From: Streptomyces sp. CB01201
GTDB lineage: Bacteria > Actinomycetota > Actinomycetes > Streptomycetales > Streptomycetaceae
NCBI RefSeq assembly: GCF_002803085.1
Contig: NZ_NNBJ01000010.1
Coordinates: 124,001-188,000, forward strand
DNA: 64,000 bases
Direction of reading: 5' to 3'
Below the pieces are notes generated by a model. The model ran no database searches. It saw only the letters and a program-made list of their open reading frames with translations, and was not told where the DNA came from. Positions 1-7,164 of the stretch are shown here, one piece after another. Position 1 is the first letter of the stretch; each line of letters opens with the position of its first letter. The translations under genes and the position numbers were made by a program.

Positions 1-426
1 GACCGCGAGGGTGAGGATCACGTAGCCGAGCCGCCGGTCCCGCAGGGCCGCGCCGCAGGTCAGCGAGAGCAGCGGGAAGAACAGCAGCCACACCCCGCCG
101 TAGCCGAGTCCGAGGGCGTAGGTGACGGCGGTGAGGGCGCCGAGCAGGACCAGGGTCGGCCGCTGTGCGCGCCGGCGCTTGTCCAGGGCGCGGAAGGCGA
201 CCAGGGCGTACAGGACGGCGAAGGCGAGGATGCCGAGGCCGCCGAGCACGGGGTGGGCCACTTTGCCCTTGGCCACCTCGACCACCGGTCCGGTGCCCAT
301 CAGGAGCCACGGCAGGAAGGTGTAGCCGTTGGCGGGCGGGCCGGGGAGCTCGGTGGCCTCCTCGCCCCGCGAGGGCAGCTTCGGCAGCAGTGGTGGCATC
401 TGGTTCTCCCCGTACTGAAGGCTCAT
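1..426 (-). CDS. Sensor histidine kinase, N-terminal membrane part (cut by window edge)
   Basis: The first 142 codons of a minus-strand gene are visible. ATG is at 426 and the frame is open to the edge. The translation starts MSLQYGENQMPPLLPKLPS and then has about four hydrophobic segments (for example VLGGLGILAFAVLYALVAF and a GGVWLLFFPLLSLTC stretch) with short charged loops such as ALDKRRRAQRP. Its place directly downstream of an ABC-2 exporter matches the common actinobacterial order ATPase, permease, DesK/LiaS-type kinase, NarL-type regulator. The kinase core and the regulator would lie to the left of the window. Assignment as a kinase rests on context and the multi-span N-terminus, because no H-box is visible. 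Another integral membrane protein is possible. Confidence 0.6.
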   Translation of the reverse strand, partial: MSLQYGENQMPPLLPKLPSRGEEATELPGPPANGYTFLPWLLMGTGPVVEVAKGKVAHPVLGGLGILAFAVLYALVAFRALDKRRRAQRPTLVLLGALTAVTYALGLGYGGVWLLFFPLLSLTCGAALRDRRLGYVILTLAV

Positions 427-447
427 GGGCTCGCCCGGTCCCCGGCG

Positions 448-517
448 CCCGGCGCTCACGCGGTCCGCGTGGTGCCCGCCGTGCACGTGTTCCGCCGGCC
501 CGGCGCTCACGCGGTCC
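448..517. repeat. 19-bp direct repeat spanning the permease 3' end
   Basis: The sequence CCCGGCGCTCACGCGGTCC occurs at 448-466 and again at 499-517. The second copy contains the last codons and stop of the ABC permease (stop at 507-509). The first copy lies 51 bases further downstream, in the gap before the kinase gene. Flanking bases are also partly alike, which suggests a local duplication of the gene end. Confidence 0.7.
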
Positions 518-1229
518 TCGCGGACCGACGATAGGAGACCACGGCGTAGGCGCCGAAGGCCACCAGCCAGGCTCCCATCAGCGCGACGGTGGCCAGCCCC
601 GGGGCGTGGCCCTGCGAGGTGGCCCAGCCGAGGTCGGCGAAGCGGTGGGTCGGAGTGTACTCGGCGATCCCTCGCAGCCAGCCGGGGAAGGCGGAGACCG
701 GGAACCACAGACCGCCCAGGATCGCGAGCCCCATCAGACAGGCCACGTTGACCACGCCGGTGGCCTGCGCGGACAGCCGGTAGCCGTTGCCGAGCCCGAG
801 CATCGTGAAGGGCAGCGCCCCGATCCACAGCAGCAGCGTGAGCACGATCCACTGCCAGGCGTCCAGGCGTACGCCGTTGATCAGCGCCCCGGAGAGCAGC
901 ACCGCGAGGATGCCGGGCAGCACGGTCACCGAGCCGCTGATCGCGCGTCCGGTCACCACCCGGGTCGGCGCCAGCGGCGCGATCCGCAGCTGCCGCAGCC
1001 AGCCGATCGCCTTGTCGGCGGCGACCCCGGTCCCGGCGTTCATGGCGGCGCCGAGCGCCCCGTAGGCGGCCATGCCGATCATCGACTGGACCTTCCAGTC
1101 GTCGCCGTTGCCGCCGCCGCCGATGTTGGTGAAGAGCAGGTACATCAGCACCGGCATCCCGATGCCGAAGACCACGAACGAGGCGTCACGGAGCGTGCGC
1201 CGCATCTCCAGCTTGATGTACTCGAACAT
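507..1229 (-). CDS. ABC-2 type transporter permease
   Basis: This is a 240-aa integral membrane protein with about six hydrophobic helices, typical in size for ABC-2 permeases. It starts MFEYIKLEMRRTLRD and includes a glycine-rich periplasmic loop (NIGGGGNGDDW), followed by MIGMAAYGALGAAMNAGTGV, a region typical of ABC-2 drug or lantibiotic exporters. Its ATG overlaps the stop of the ATPase gene as ATGA (1229), so the two are translationally coupled and should form one exporter with two ATPase and two permease subunits. The substrate cannot be read from the sequence. The kinase fragment downstream suggests that expression responds to a membrane-active compound or to lipid state. Confidence 0.88.
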   Translation of the reverse strand: MFEYIKLEMRRTLRDASFVVFGIGMPVLMYLLFTNIGGGGNGDDWKVQSMIGMAAYGALGAAMNAGTGVAADKAIGWLRQLRIAPLAPTRVVTGRAISGSVTVLPGILAVLLSGALINGVRLDAWQWIVLTLLLWIGALPFTMLGLGNGYRLSAQATGVVNVACLMGLAILGGLWFPVSAFPGWLRGIAEYTPTHRFADLGWATSQGHAPGLATVALMGAWLVAFGAYAVVSYRRSARTA

Positions 1230-2200
1230 CAGACGGTCTCGCTCTCGGGTGCGGCGGTGAGGGGCTGGTGTGTGGTGCCGGTGCCGTGTGTGGCGCCCGG
1301 TCCGTGCGAGGTGAGGGAGAGGAAGGCGTCCTCCAGGCTGGCGGGGGCGACCTCCAGGCGGCGCACCGCACCCATCGCGACGAGCGCGAGGACGGTGGCG
1401 TCCGAGTCGTCGGTGCGCAGCCGTGCCCGGTCGCCGTGCACCTCGACGGCGACGACGCCCGGAAGCAGCGACAGCCCCTCGGTGGCCGTGCCCGCGAGGT
1501 CGAAGGAGACCAGATTGCCGCCGGCCGCGCGCTTGATGGTCTCGCCGGGGCCGTCGGCGACGATCCGGCCCCGGTCGATGACGACGATGCGGTCCGCGTT
1601 GTCGTCGGCCTCTTCGAGGTAGTGGGTGGAGAACATCACCGTGTTGCCCCGGTCCGCGTAGGTGCGCATCGACTCCCAGAACGCGCGGCGCGCCTCCACG
1701 TCGAGCGCCGCGGTGGGCTCGTCGAGCAGCAGCAGCCCGGGGTTGCCGGCCAGCGCCGTCGCGAACCGCACCCGCTGGGTCTGGCCGCCGGAGAGCTTGT
1801 CGACCCGGCGGTCGGCGAACTCGGTGAGCCCGGCGAGGGCGAGCGCCTCGGCGACCGGCATCGGCTCCGGGTACATGCTGCCGATGAAGGACACCAGCTC
1901 CCGCACGGTCACCCGGGGGATCGGCTGCCCGTCCTGGAGCATCGCCCCGACCAGCCCCTCGCGTACCGCCCGCTGCGGGGTCCGGCCGAAGATCCGCACC
2001 TCGCCCGCGTCCGGCTCGTTCAGGCCGAGCAGCAGGCTGATGGTGGTGGACTTGCCGGCCCCGTTGCGGCCGAGCAGGGCCACGGTCTCGCCTCGCCCGA
2101 TGGTCAGTTCGGCGCCGTTCACGGCCCGGACCGCCCCGTAGGACTTGACCACCCCGCCGAAGTGGACCGCGGTGGCGCTCTGTGTCGTCATCTGCGTCAT
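1229..2200 (-). CDS. ABC transporter ATP-binding protein
   Basis: The 323-aa protein has the complete nucleotide-binding set: Walker A GRNGAGKST, signature LSGGQTQRV, Walker B LLLLDEPTAAL and H-loop STHYLEE. About 90 residues of C-terminal extension follow, as in CcmA/DrrA-type exporters. I chose ATG at 2200 (MTQMTTQSATAV). A second in-frame ATG lies at 2191, and the frame stays open to 2266, but the upstream residues look non-coding. It powers the permease encoded immediately downstream. A palindrome at 2259-2274 is positioned to act as its operator. Confidence 0.92.
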   Translation of the reverse strand: MTQMTTQSATAVHFGGVVKSYGAVRAVNGAELTIGRGETVALLGRNGAGKSTTISLLLGLNEPDAGEVRIFGRTPQRAVREGLVGAMLQDGQPIPRVTVRELVSFIGSMYPEPMPVAEALALAGLTEFADRRVDKLSGGQTQRVRFATALAGNPGLLLLDEPTAALDVEARRAFWESMRTYADRGNTVMFSTHYLEEADDNADRIVVIDRGRIVADGPGETIKRAAGGNLVSFDLAGTATEGLSLLPGVVAVEVHGDRARLRTDDSDATVLALVAMGAVRRLEVAPASLEDAFLSLTSHGPGATHGTGTTHQPLTAAPESETV

Positions 2201-2258
2201 GCCCTGAACGCTACGGAGCGCGCGGGCCCCGCCCCAGATGCGGTTGTACGGACCTGGG

Positions 2259-2274
2259 CAGGACAAATGTCCTG
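2259..2274. promoter_or_regulatory. 16-bp palindrome upstream of the ABC exporter
   Basis: CAGGACAAATGTCCTG is a perfect inverted repeat with a 2-bp centre, about 60 bp upstream of the ATPase start. It is well placed to bind a dimeric regulator, possibly the NarL-type partner expected outside the window. The factor is not identified. Confidence 0.5.
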
Positions 2275-2340
2275 GGGCACCCCCGCCGAAAGTGGTGGGT
2301 GGCCGTTCACCCCAAGGGATCTGACGGAACGTCAGTAGCC

Positions 2341-2369
2341 TTCACAACTGCCGGGCCGTGCGCTATACC
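2341..2369 (+). promoter_or_regulatory. Sigma-70-like promoter for the MaoC/ADH/SDR operon
   Basis: A -35 box TTCACA (2341-2346) and a -10 box TATACC (2364-2369) are separated by exactly 17 bp. Transcription would start near 2376, just before the KstR-like palindrome. The whole gap 2201-2515 holds this promoter, the two palindromes and a ribosome-binding site AAGGAG (2500-2505). I see no gene in it. Confidence 0.6.
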
Positions 2370-2383
2370 TAGGGGCCATCGGC

Positions 2384-2399
2384 CTAGAACGCGTTCTAG
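2384..2399. promoter_or_regulatory. KstR-like operator
   Basis: CTAGAACGCGTTCTAG is a perfect 16-bp palindrome. Its inner 14 bases fit the KstR consensus TNNAACNNGTTNNA known from mycobacterial steroid-catabolism genes. It lies just downstream of the predicted transcription start, a position suited to repression. The genes behind it (MaoC hydratase, zinc ADH, SDR) are of the families KstR controls elsewhere. Confidence 0.65.
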
Positions 2400-2515
2400 A
2401 ACGACGGACGGGTCCTCGGTCCGGTCCAGTACGACCTCGGTGCGGCCGACGGTGCGGACGGCCGCACCGAGGTCTTTTCCCCGTGCCCGCACAACGCTCA
2501 AGGAGCAGCATCCAC

Positions 2516-3370
2516 ATGCCCATTGATGCCGCGAAGGCGATCGCCGCCGAGCCCCGGTCCACCGAGATCACCTGGGACCACAAGGACGTACAGCTCTACC
2601 ACCTGGGTCTGGGCGCCGGTACGCCCGCCACCGACCCCGACGAGTTGCGCTACACCCTGGAGTCCCGGCTGCATGTGCTGCCCTCCTTCGCGACCGTCGC
2701 GGGCGCCGGCATGGGCGTGGTCGGGGGGCTGTCCGCGCCGGGCATCGACGTGGACCTCGCCGCGGTGCTGCACGGCGGCCAGGCCATCACCGTGCACCGG
2801 CCCATCCCGGTGGGCGGAAGGGCCACCTCGACCTCCAGGGTCGCGGCCGTTTACGACAAGGGCAAGGCCGCCATCCTGGTCCTGCGCACCGAGGCCGCCG
2901 ACGCGGACGGCCCGCTGTGGACCAGCGACGCGCAGATCTTCGTCCGCGGCGAGGGCGGCTTCGGCGGCGACCGGGGGCCCTCGGTCCGCGTCGAGCAGCC
3001 CGACCGGGATCCGGACCAGGTCGTCGAGCGGCCGGTCCGCGAGGAACAGGCGCTGCTCTACCGCCTGTCGGGGGACTGGAACCCGCTGCACGCCGACCCC
3101 GACTTCGCCAAGCTGGCCGGCTTCGACCGGCCGATCCTGCACGGGCTCTGCACCTACGGGATGACGCTGAAGGCCGTCGTGGACACGCTCCTCGGCGGCG
3201 ACGTGGCCCGCGTCCGCTCGTACGCCACCCGCTTCACCGGAGTCGTCTTCCCGGGCGAGACCCTGCGGATCCGGATGTGGTCGGGCCCCGGCCGCGTCCA
3301 GGTGTCGGTGACGGCCGTCGAGCGGGACGACGCGCCGGTCCTCTCCGACACGGTCGTGGAACACAACTGA
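2516..3370 (+). CDS. MaoC-family enoyl-CoA hydratase (double hot-dog)
   Basis: The 284-aa protein has the length and layout of two-domain type-2 enoyl-CoA hydratases. The N-terminal hot-dog domain (about 1-140) lacks catalytic residues. The C-terminal one carries the hydratase-2 motif GDWNPLHADPDFAKLAGF, with the Asp and His expected to activate water, followed by the substrate-loop LHGLCTYGM. It should hydrate trans-2-enoyl-CoA to 3-hydroxyacyl-CoA. ATG at 2516 was chosen because AAGGAG lies 10 bases before it. An ORF opening at 2483 would skip that site. It is first of three co-oriented oxidoreductive genes behind one promoter, and resembles the Hsd4B/ChsH type of steroid or branched acyl-CoA hydratases. 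Confidence 0.88.
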   Translation: MPIDAAKAIAAEPRSTEITWDHKDVQLYHLGLGAGTPATDPDELRYTLESRLHVLPSFATVAGAGMGVVGGLSAPGIDVDLAAVLHGGQAITVHRPIPVGGRATSTSRVAAVYDKGKAAILVLRTEAADADGPLWTSDAQIFVRGEGGFGGDRGPSVRVEQPDRDPDQVVERPVREEQALLYRLSGDWNPLHADPDFAKLAGFDRPILHGLCTYGMTLKAVVDTLLGGDVARVRSYATRFTGVVFPGETLRIRMWSGPGRVQVSVTAVERDDAPVLSDTVVEHN

Positions 3371-3437
3371 GCCGTTTCTTCCGGCACTTGACGCACCACA
3401 TGTTTCGGTACTTGAGGGGATCGAGGGGAGCCGCACC

Positions 3438-4514
3438 ATGCGCGCAGCCGTACTGCACGAGATAGGCCAGGACAAACTCGACGTGGTCGACGACATGGAG
3501 GCGACCGGCTTCGGCCCGGGGAAGGTCAAGCTCCGCGTCCGCGCCACCGGCCTGTGCCACTCCGACCTCTCGGCGATGAGCGGGGTGCTGCCCCAGCCCG
3601 CGCCCTTCGTGCCGGGGCACGAGGGGGCGGGCGAGGTCATCGACGTCGGCGACGGCGTGACGAGCCTCCAGCAGGGCGACCGGGTCCTGATGTGCTGGCT
3701 GCCCGCGTGCGGGGCGTGTCCGTCCTGCAAGCGCGGCCAGACCCAGCTCTGTCTGGCCGGGTTCATGAACGCCGGCACCCCCAACTTCCGCCGCTCCGGC
3801 GGCGATGTGTTCGGCTTCGCGGGCACCGGCACCTTCGCCGAGGAGGTCGTCGTGGCGGCCGGCTGCGCGGTCCCCATCCCCGACGACGTACCGTACGAGA
3901 TCGCGGCCCTGATCGGCTGCGGGGTGACCACCGGGCTCGGCGCGGCCATCAACACCGCGAAGGTGGAGGCCGGTTCGTCGGTGGCGGTCATCGGCTGCGG
4001 CGGCGTCGGCATCTCCACCATCCAGGGCGCCCGGGTGCAGGGCGCCGCCCAGATTGTCGCCGTCGACCCGGTCGCATCCCGGCGCGAGGCGGCGCTCAGG
4101 TTCGGGGCCACCGAGGCCGTCTCGCCCGAGGAGTTCGCGGACGCCAAGCAGCGGATCACCGCGGGCGAGGGATTCGACTACGTCTTCGAGGTGGTCGGCC
4201 GCTCCGCGACCGCCCGCACCGCGTACGAGAACACCCGGCGCGGCGGCACCCTGTGCGTGGTCGGCGCGGGTGCCATGGACGACTTCTTCCAGGTCAACAT
4301 GTTCGAGCTGTTCTTCGACGAGAAGCGCATCCTGCCGTCCATGTACGGCGGCGGCGACGTGCTGCGCTCCTACGAGCGGGCCATCGCGCTGTGGCGGGCC
4401 GGCCGCATCGACCTGGAGGGCCTCATCACCCACCGGGTGCAGCTCGCCGGGATCAACGACGCGCTCGACCAGATGCGCAGCGGCGAGGCCCTGCGCACCT
4501 GCATCGCGATCTGA
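3438..4514 (+). CDS. Zinc-dependent alcohol dehydrogenase (MDR superfamily)
   Basis: The 358-aa medium-chain dehydrogenase contains the catalytic zinc ligands in GLCHSDLS and GHEGAGEV, and the four-cysteine structural zinc lobe CGACPSCKRGQTQLC. The cofactor fold is VIGCGGVGISTIQGA followed by an acidic VDPV, favouring NAD(H). It should interconvert alcohols and aldehydes or ketones in the same catabolic route as the flanking MaoC hydratase and SDR. The gap from maoC is 67 bp and holds an AGGGGA-type ribosome-binding site before ATG 3438. The family includes mycobacterial KstR-controlled alcohol dehydrogenases. The exact substrate is not predictable. Confidence 0.92.
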   Translation: MRAAVLHEIGQDKLDVVDDMEATGFGPGKVKLRVRATGLCHSDLSAMSGVLPQPAPFVPGHEGAGEVIDVGDGVTSLQQGDRVLMCWLPACGACPSCKRGQTQLCLAGFMNAGTPNFRRSGGDVFGFAGTGTFAEEVVVAAGCAVPIPDDVPYEIAALIGCGVTTGLGAAINTAKVEAGSSVAVIGCGGVGISTIQGARVQGAAQIVAVDPVASRREAALRFGATEAVSPEEFADAKQRITAGEGFDYVFEVVGRSATARTAYENTRRGGTLCVVGAGAMDDFFQVNMFELFFDEKRILPSMYGGGDVLRSYERAIALWRAGRIDLEGLITHRVQLAGINDALDQMRSGEALRTCIAI

Positions 4515-4557
4515 CCCCATTCACCGATCCATCCGACTTCGAGAGGATCCAACCGGC

Positions 4558-5502
4558 ATGGCAGCACAGCCACTTGAAGGCCTGTCCGCGATCGTGACCG
4601 GGGCCGGCCGCGGGCTCGGCCGGGCCGAGGCGCTGGAACTGGCCCGGCTCGGCGCGGCCGTCGTCGTCAACGACTTCGGACAGCCGGGCCGCGACGGCTC
4701 GGGCCAGGCCTCGAAGGGCCCCGCCGAGGAGGTCGCCGCCGAGATCCGCGCCGCGGGCGGGCAGGCCACCGCCCACACCGGAGACGTGGCGGACCACCAA
4801 CAGGCCCGGGAATTGGTTCAGTTGGCGATCGACACGTACGGCAAGCTCGACATCCTGGTCAACAACGCGGGCATCCTGCGGGACCGGATGATCTTCTCGA
4901 TGAGCGAGTCCGAGTGGGACTCGGTGATCCATGTGCACCTCAAGGGGCACTTCAACACCACCCACTTCGCCGCGGCCCACTGGCGCGAGCGCTCCAAGGC
5001 GGCGGGCGGCCCGGTCTACGGCCGGATCGTCAACACCTCCTCGGAGGCGTTCCTCGCCGGGTCCGCCGGCCAGCCCAACTACGCGGCGGCCAAGGGCGGG
5101 ATCGTCGGGCTCACCACCTCGACCGCGCTCGCGCTCGGCAAGTACGGGGTCACGGCCAACGCGATCTGCCCGCGCGCCCGTACCCGGATGACCGAGGACG
5201 TGTTCCAGGGCTTCCAGGAGCCGGGGGAGGGGCAGCTCGACCCGCTGGCGCCCGAGCACGTCTCGCCGCTCGTGGGCTATCTGGCCTCGCCCGCCGCGGC
5301 CAAGGTCAACGGGCAGTTGCTGGTGGTGCACGGCGGCATGGTCGCGATCGTGGAACGGCCCAAGGTGGCCGCCAAGTTCGACTCCGCGAAGGAGGTCTTC
5401 TCGTACCAGGAGCTGGACGAGCTGATCTCCCCCTACTACGCGGACAGGCCCGCGAACGAGACCTTCGCCGCGGCGGAGGTGCTCGGGCTCAAGCGGGACT
5501 GA
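4558..5502 (+). CDS. Short-chain dehydrogenase, 3-hydroxyacyl-CoA/17-beta-HSD type
   Basis: This 314-aa SDR begins with TGAGRGLGRAEAL, the glycine-rich NAD(P) motif, and has NNAG, the serine region NTSSEAF and the catalytic pair in NYAAAKGG. The long insert after the first strand (NDFGQPGRDGSGQ) and the 50-residue C-terminal extension resemble Hsd4A/peroxisomal MFE-type dehydrogenases rather than the 250-aa FabG type. It would oxidise the 3-hydroxyacyl-CoA made by the MaoC enzyme, so the operon can carry out hydration and oxidation steps of a beta-oxidation-like cycle. ATG 4558 follows GAGAGGATCC. A strong terminator ends the operon. Confidence 0.9.
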   Translation: MAAQPLEGLSAIVTGAGRGLGRAEALELARLGAAVVVNDFGQPGRDGSGQASKGPAEEVAAEIRAAGGQATAHTGDVADHQQARELVQLAIDTYGKLDILVNNAGILRDRMIFSMSESEWDSVIHVHLKGHFNTTHFAAAHWRERSKAAGGPVYGRIVNTSSEAFLAGSAGQPNYAAAKGGIVGLTTSTALALGKYGVTANAICPRARTRMTEDVFQGFQEPGEGQLDPLAPEHVSPLVGYLASPAAAKVNGQLLVVHGGMVAIVERPKVAAKFDSAKEVFSYQELDELISPYYADRPANETFAAAEVLGLKRD

Positions 5503-5515
5503 CCGGCGGAGGGGA

Positions 5516-5556
5516 AGGAGAAGGCCCCGGGGTGGTCCACCCCGGGGCCTTCTCCT
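5516..5556. terminator. Perfect 20-bp hairpin, bidirectional terminator
   Basis: Arms 5516-5535 and 5537-5556 are fully complementary over 20 bp, around a core AAGGCCCCGGGGTGG, so the loop is minimal. It lies 14 bp after the SDR stop and 10 bp from the stop of the convergent small gene, so it can end both transcripts. Confidence 0.9.
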
Positions 5557-5566
5557 GTACGGCCGG

Positions 5567-5713
5567 TCAGCCGTTCGTCCCCGTGCTCTCCTCGCGCCGG
5601 TGGCGCCCGTGGGCCGGCGTCGCCGAGTCCTCCGTGGAGGCCGCCCCGCCCCGGTGCTTACCCGCGCTGTCGGACCCCGTCTCCTGCGGACGGGTGTCGG
5701 TCTGGTTGGACAT
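5567..5713 (-). CDS. Small basic/acidic hydrophilic protein, 48 aa
   Basis: I do not recognise a family. ATG at 5713 opens a 48-codon frame starting MSNQTDTRPQETGSDSAGKH and ending HRREESTGTNG. Almost every third codon position is G or C (only a couple of T), which is the signature of real coding sequence here. There is no hydrophobic segment, and the composition (Ser, Thr, Gly, Glu, Arg) suggests a disordered protein. It lies 54 bp downstream of the propeller-like gene on the same strand and is followed by a shared terminator. Confidence is limited by its size and a weak ribosome-binding site. Confidence 0.55.
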   Translation of the reverse strand: MSNQTDTRPQETGSDSAGKHRGGAASTEDSATPAHGRHRREESTGTNG

Positions 5714-5767
5714 GAGCTGTGGTCACCCCGTAGTCGTCTTCGCTGGTGCGTCGTACAGCGGGCGATT

Positions 5768-6901
5768 CTAACGATCCCCTGACGGCTCCCGACGGCCGGT
5801 CAGGGGCGCCTGCCCGAGCGGTACGGGTTTGGCGGCGGCGGGTGGTGCGGGCTCCGGCGGCAGCGCGGGCGGGGCCGGCGCCGGGTCCGGCGGCGCGGGC
5901 ACGTCGAGCAGCGCGCAAGGGCTTGCCTGTGTGGCGTACGGAAGCCTCAGCACCCCCTCCGGCGTCCACAGCCCGGCCCCCGTCAACCACCCCTGAGGGG
6001 AGGCAAGTTGGTGCAGATGGCGGCCCGCCGGGCGCCAGATGCCGACCCAGCTGCCGCCCGCCGCGTCGATGCGCAGCGCCACCGCGCAGGACTCCGGCAT
6101 CAGGACCTGGCCGGGCTGTATGGCGAACGGCGTCACGGCCGCGTCCGCCAGGCGCAGGCACTCGGGGAAGCGCACCGGGAGCGCGGAGCCGAGCACGCCC
6201 CAGCCGAGCCGGTCGTGGCCCGGGGCGTCCGAGCGGATCAGGAGCAGCCCGCTGTCGGCGTCCGCGAGCAGCAGCCGGTCGTTGCTGTCGTCGGTGATCT
6301 GGAGCAGCTCGGTGACCTCCCCGCCGCGCTCCAGATCGACGGCGACCGCCTTGGTGCGCCCGTCGAGCTCCCGGTCCAGGGCCAGCATCCGGCCGGTGCG
6401 GTCCAGCCATGCCCCGCCCGAGCAGCGCCCCTTGAGCCGGGCGACCAGTTCGGGGCCGAACGCGCCGCCCGCCACCAGCCACAGCGCGGTGGAGTCGGCG
6501 TCCACCGCGAGCGCGTAGGCGCAGCTGCCGTCCGGGGACGGCGGGAGCAGCGTCAGCTCGTCCGGCCCGGCCTCGACCGCGCCGAGCGGCAGTTCGCCGG
6601 TGGCCGGTCCGGTCGGGTAGAGCAGGGCGAAGGCGTGCCGGTCGGCGATCCTGCGGTGGATCAGCACCCGGCCGTCCGCCATGGGCAGCACCCCGGCGTC
6701 GGGCTCCTCCGGCTGGTTGCCGGGGAGCGGCACCGCGTACGGCTCGGGGCCGTCGAGCGTCCAGCGCTCGGGGAACCAGGCGGCACCGCCGCCCTCGTCG
6801 CGTACCAGCCGCGCGGCGTACGCACCGTTCGCGGTGATCGCGAATCCCGTACCTCCGACCGCGCCGCCGTCGGCCGCGGTCTCGATGGCCAAAGCCGTCA
6901 T
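5768..6901 (-). CDS. Conserved hypothetical protein, beta-propeller-like with Pro-rich tail
   Basis: The 377-aa protein has no function I recognise. It shows repeated units of the kind hydrophobic strand, Asp/Gly turn, hydrophobic strand (VLPMADGRVLIHRR, GGAWLDRTGRMLALDREL, RLLLADADSGLLLIRSD), as seen in WD40/YVTN-type propellers. The last 50 residues are Pro/Ala-rich (PAPPDPAPAPPALPPEPAP) and probably disordered. There is no signal peptide, so it is probably cytoplasmic. ATG 6901 is preferred, with GGAGG 11 bases upstream. An in-frame GTG at 6913 would overlap that ribosome-binding site. It diverges from the siderophore-binding lipoprotein gene. Confidence 0.7.
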   Translation of the reverse strand: MTALAIETAADGGAVGGTGFAITANGAYAARLVRDEGGGAAWFPERWTLDGPEPYAVPLPGNQPEEPDAGVLPMADGRVLIHRRIADRHAFALLYPTGPATGELPLGAVEAGPDELTLLPPSPDGSCAYALAVDADSTALWLVAGGAFGPELVARLKGRCSGGAWLDRTGRMLALDRELDGRTKAVAVDLERGGEVTELLQITDDSNDRLLLADADSGLLLIRSDAPGHDRLGWGVLGSALPVRFPECLRLADAAVTPFAIQPGQVLMPESCAVALRIDAAGGSWVGIWRPAGRHLHQLASPQGWLTGAGLWTPEGVLRLPYATQASPCALLDVPAPPDPAPAPPALPPEPAPPAAAKPVPLGQAPLTGRREPSGDR

Positions 6902-7041
6902 CTGATGGCTCACCTCCGGCCACCGAAGCTAGTTTTCGCACTTCCGGGCGGACAACACGAGACCACTCGCTTCACACCAAAGGGTGGCGGCCGGACGATT
7001 CGCCTGTGTGGGGGGCGGGGGATGTGCAGGAACGATATATG

Positions 7042-7060
7042 TAAGGTTAGGCGAACCTAA
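7042..7060. promoter_or_regulatory. Iron box (DmdR1/IdeR-type operator)
   Basis: TAAGGTTAGGCGAACCTAA matches the 19-bp actinobacterial iron box at about 16 of 19 positions and is itself nearly palindromic. It lies about 105 bp before the siderophore-binding lipoprotein gene, next to an AT-rich GATATATG that may be the -10 region. Iron-loaded DmdR1 should repress here. Confidence 0.88.
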
Positions 7061-7164
7061 GCCGCATTGGCCGGAACCTTTCGGCCGCCGGGGCCGTGCC
7101 CTGGTGTCCGCCGTTCCCGTCGTGTGCTTCCCGTCGTGCTTTCCCCGTCGTACAGGAGCCTGAG

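Noticed and set aside
165..1622. Long plus-strand open frame of 485 codons over the ABC operon
   Set aside because: It is Arg/Gly/Pro-rich antisense shadow typical of high-GC DNA. The minus strand holds clear ABC motifs with strong codon bias.
2516..5502. Complete steroid degradation cluster
   Set aside because: Only side-chain-like or beta-oxidation-like steps are present. No ring-opening enzymes (KstD, Ksh, Hsa) are visible.
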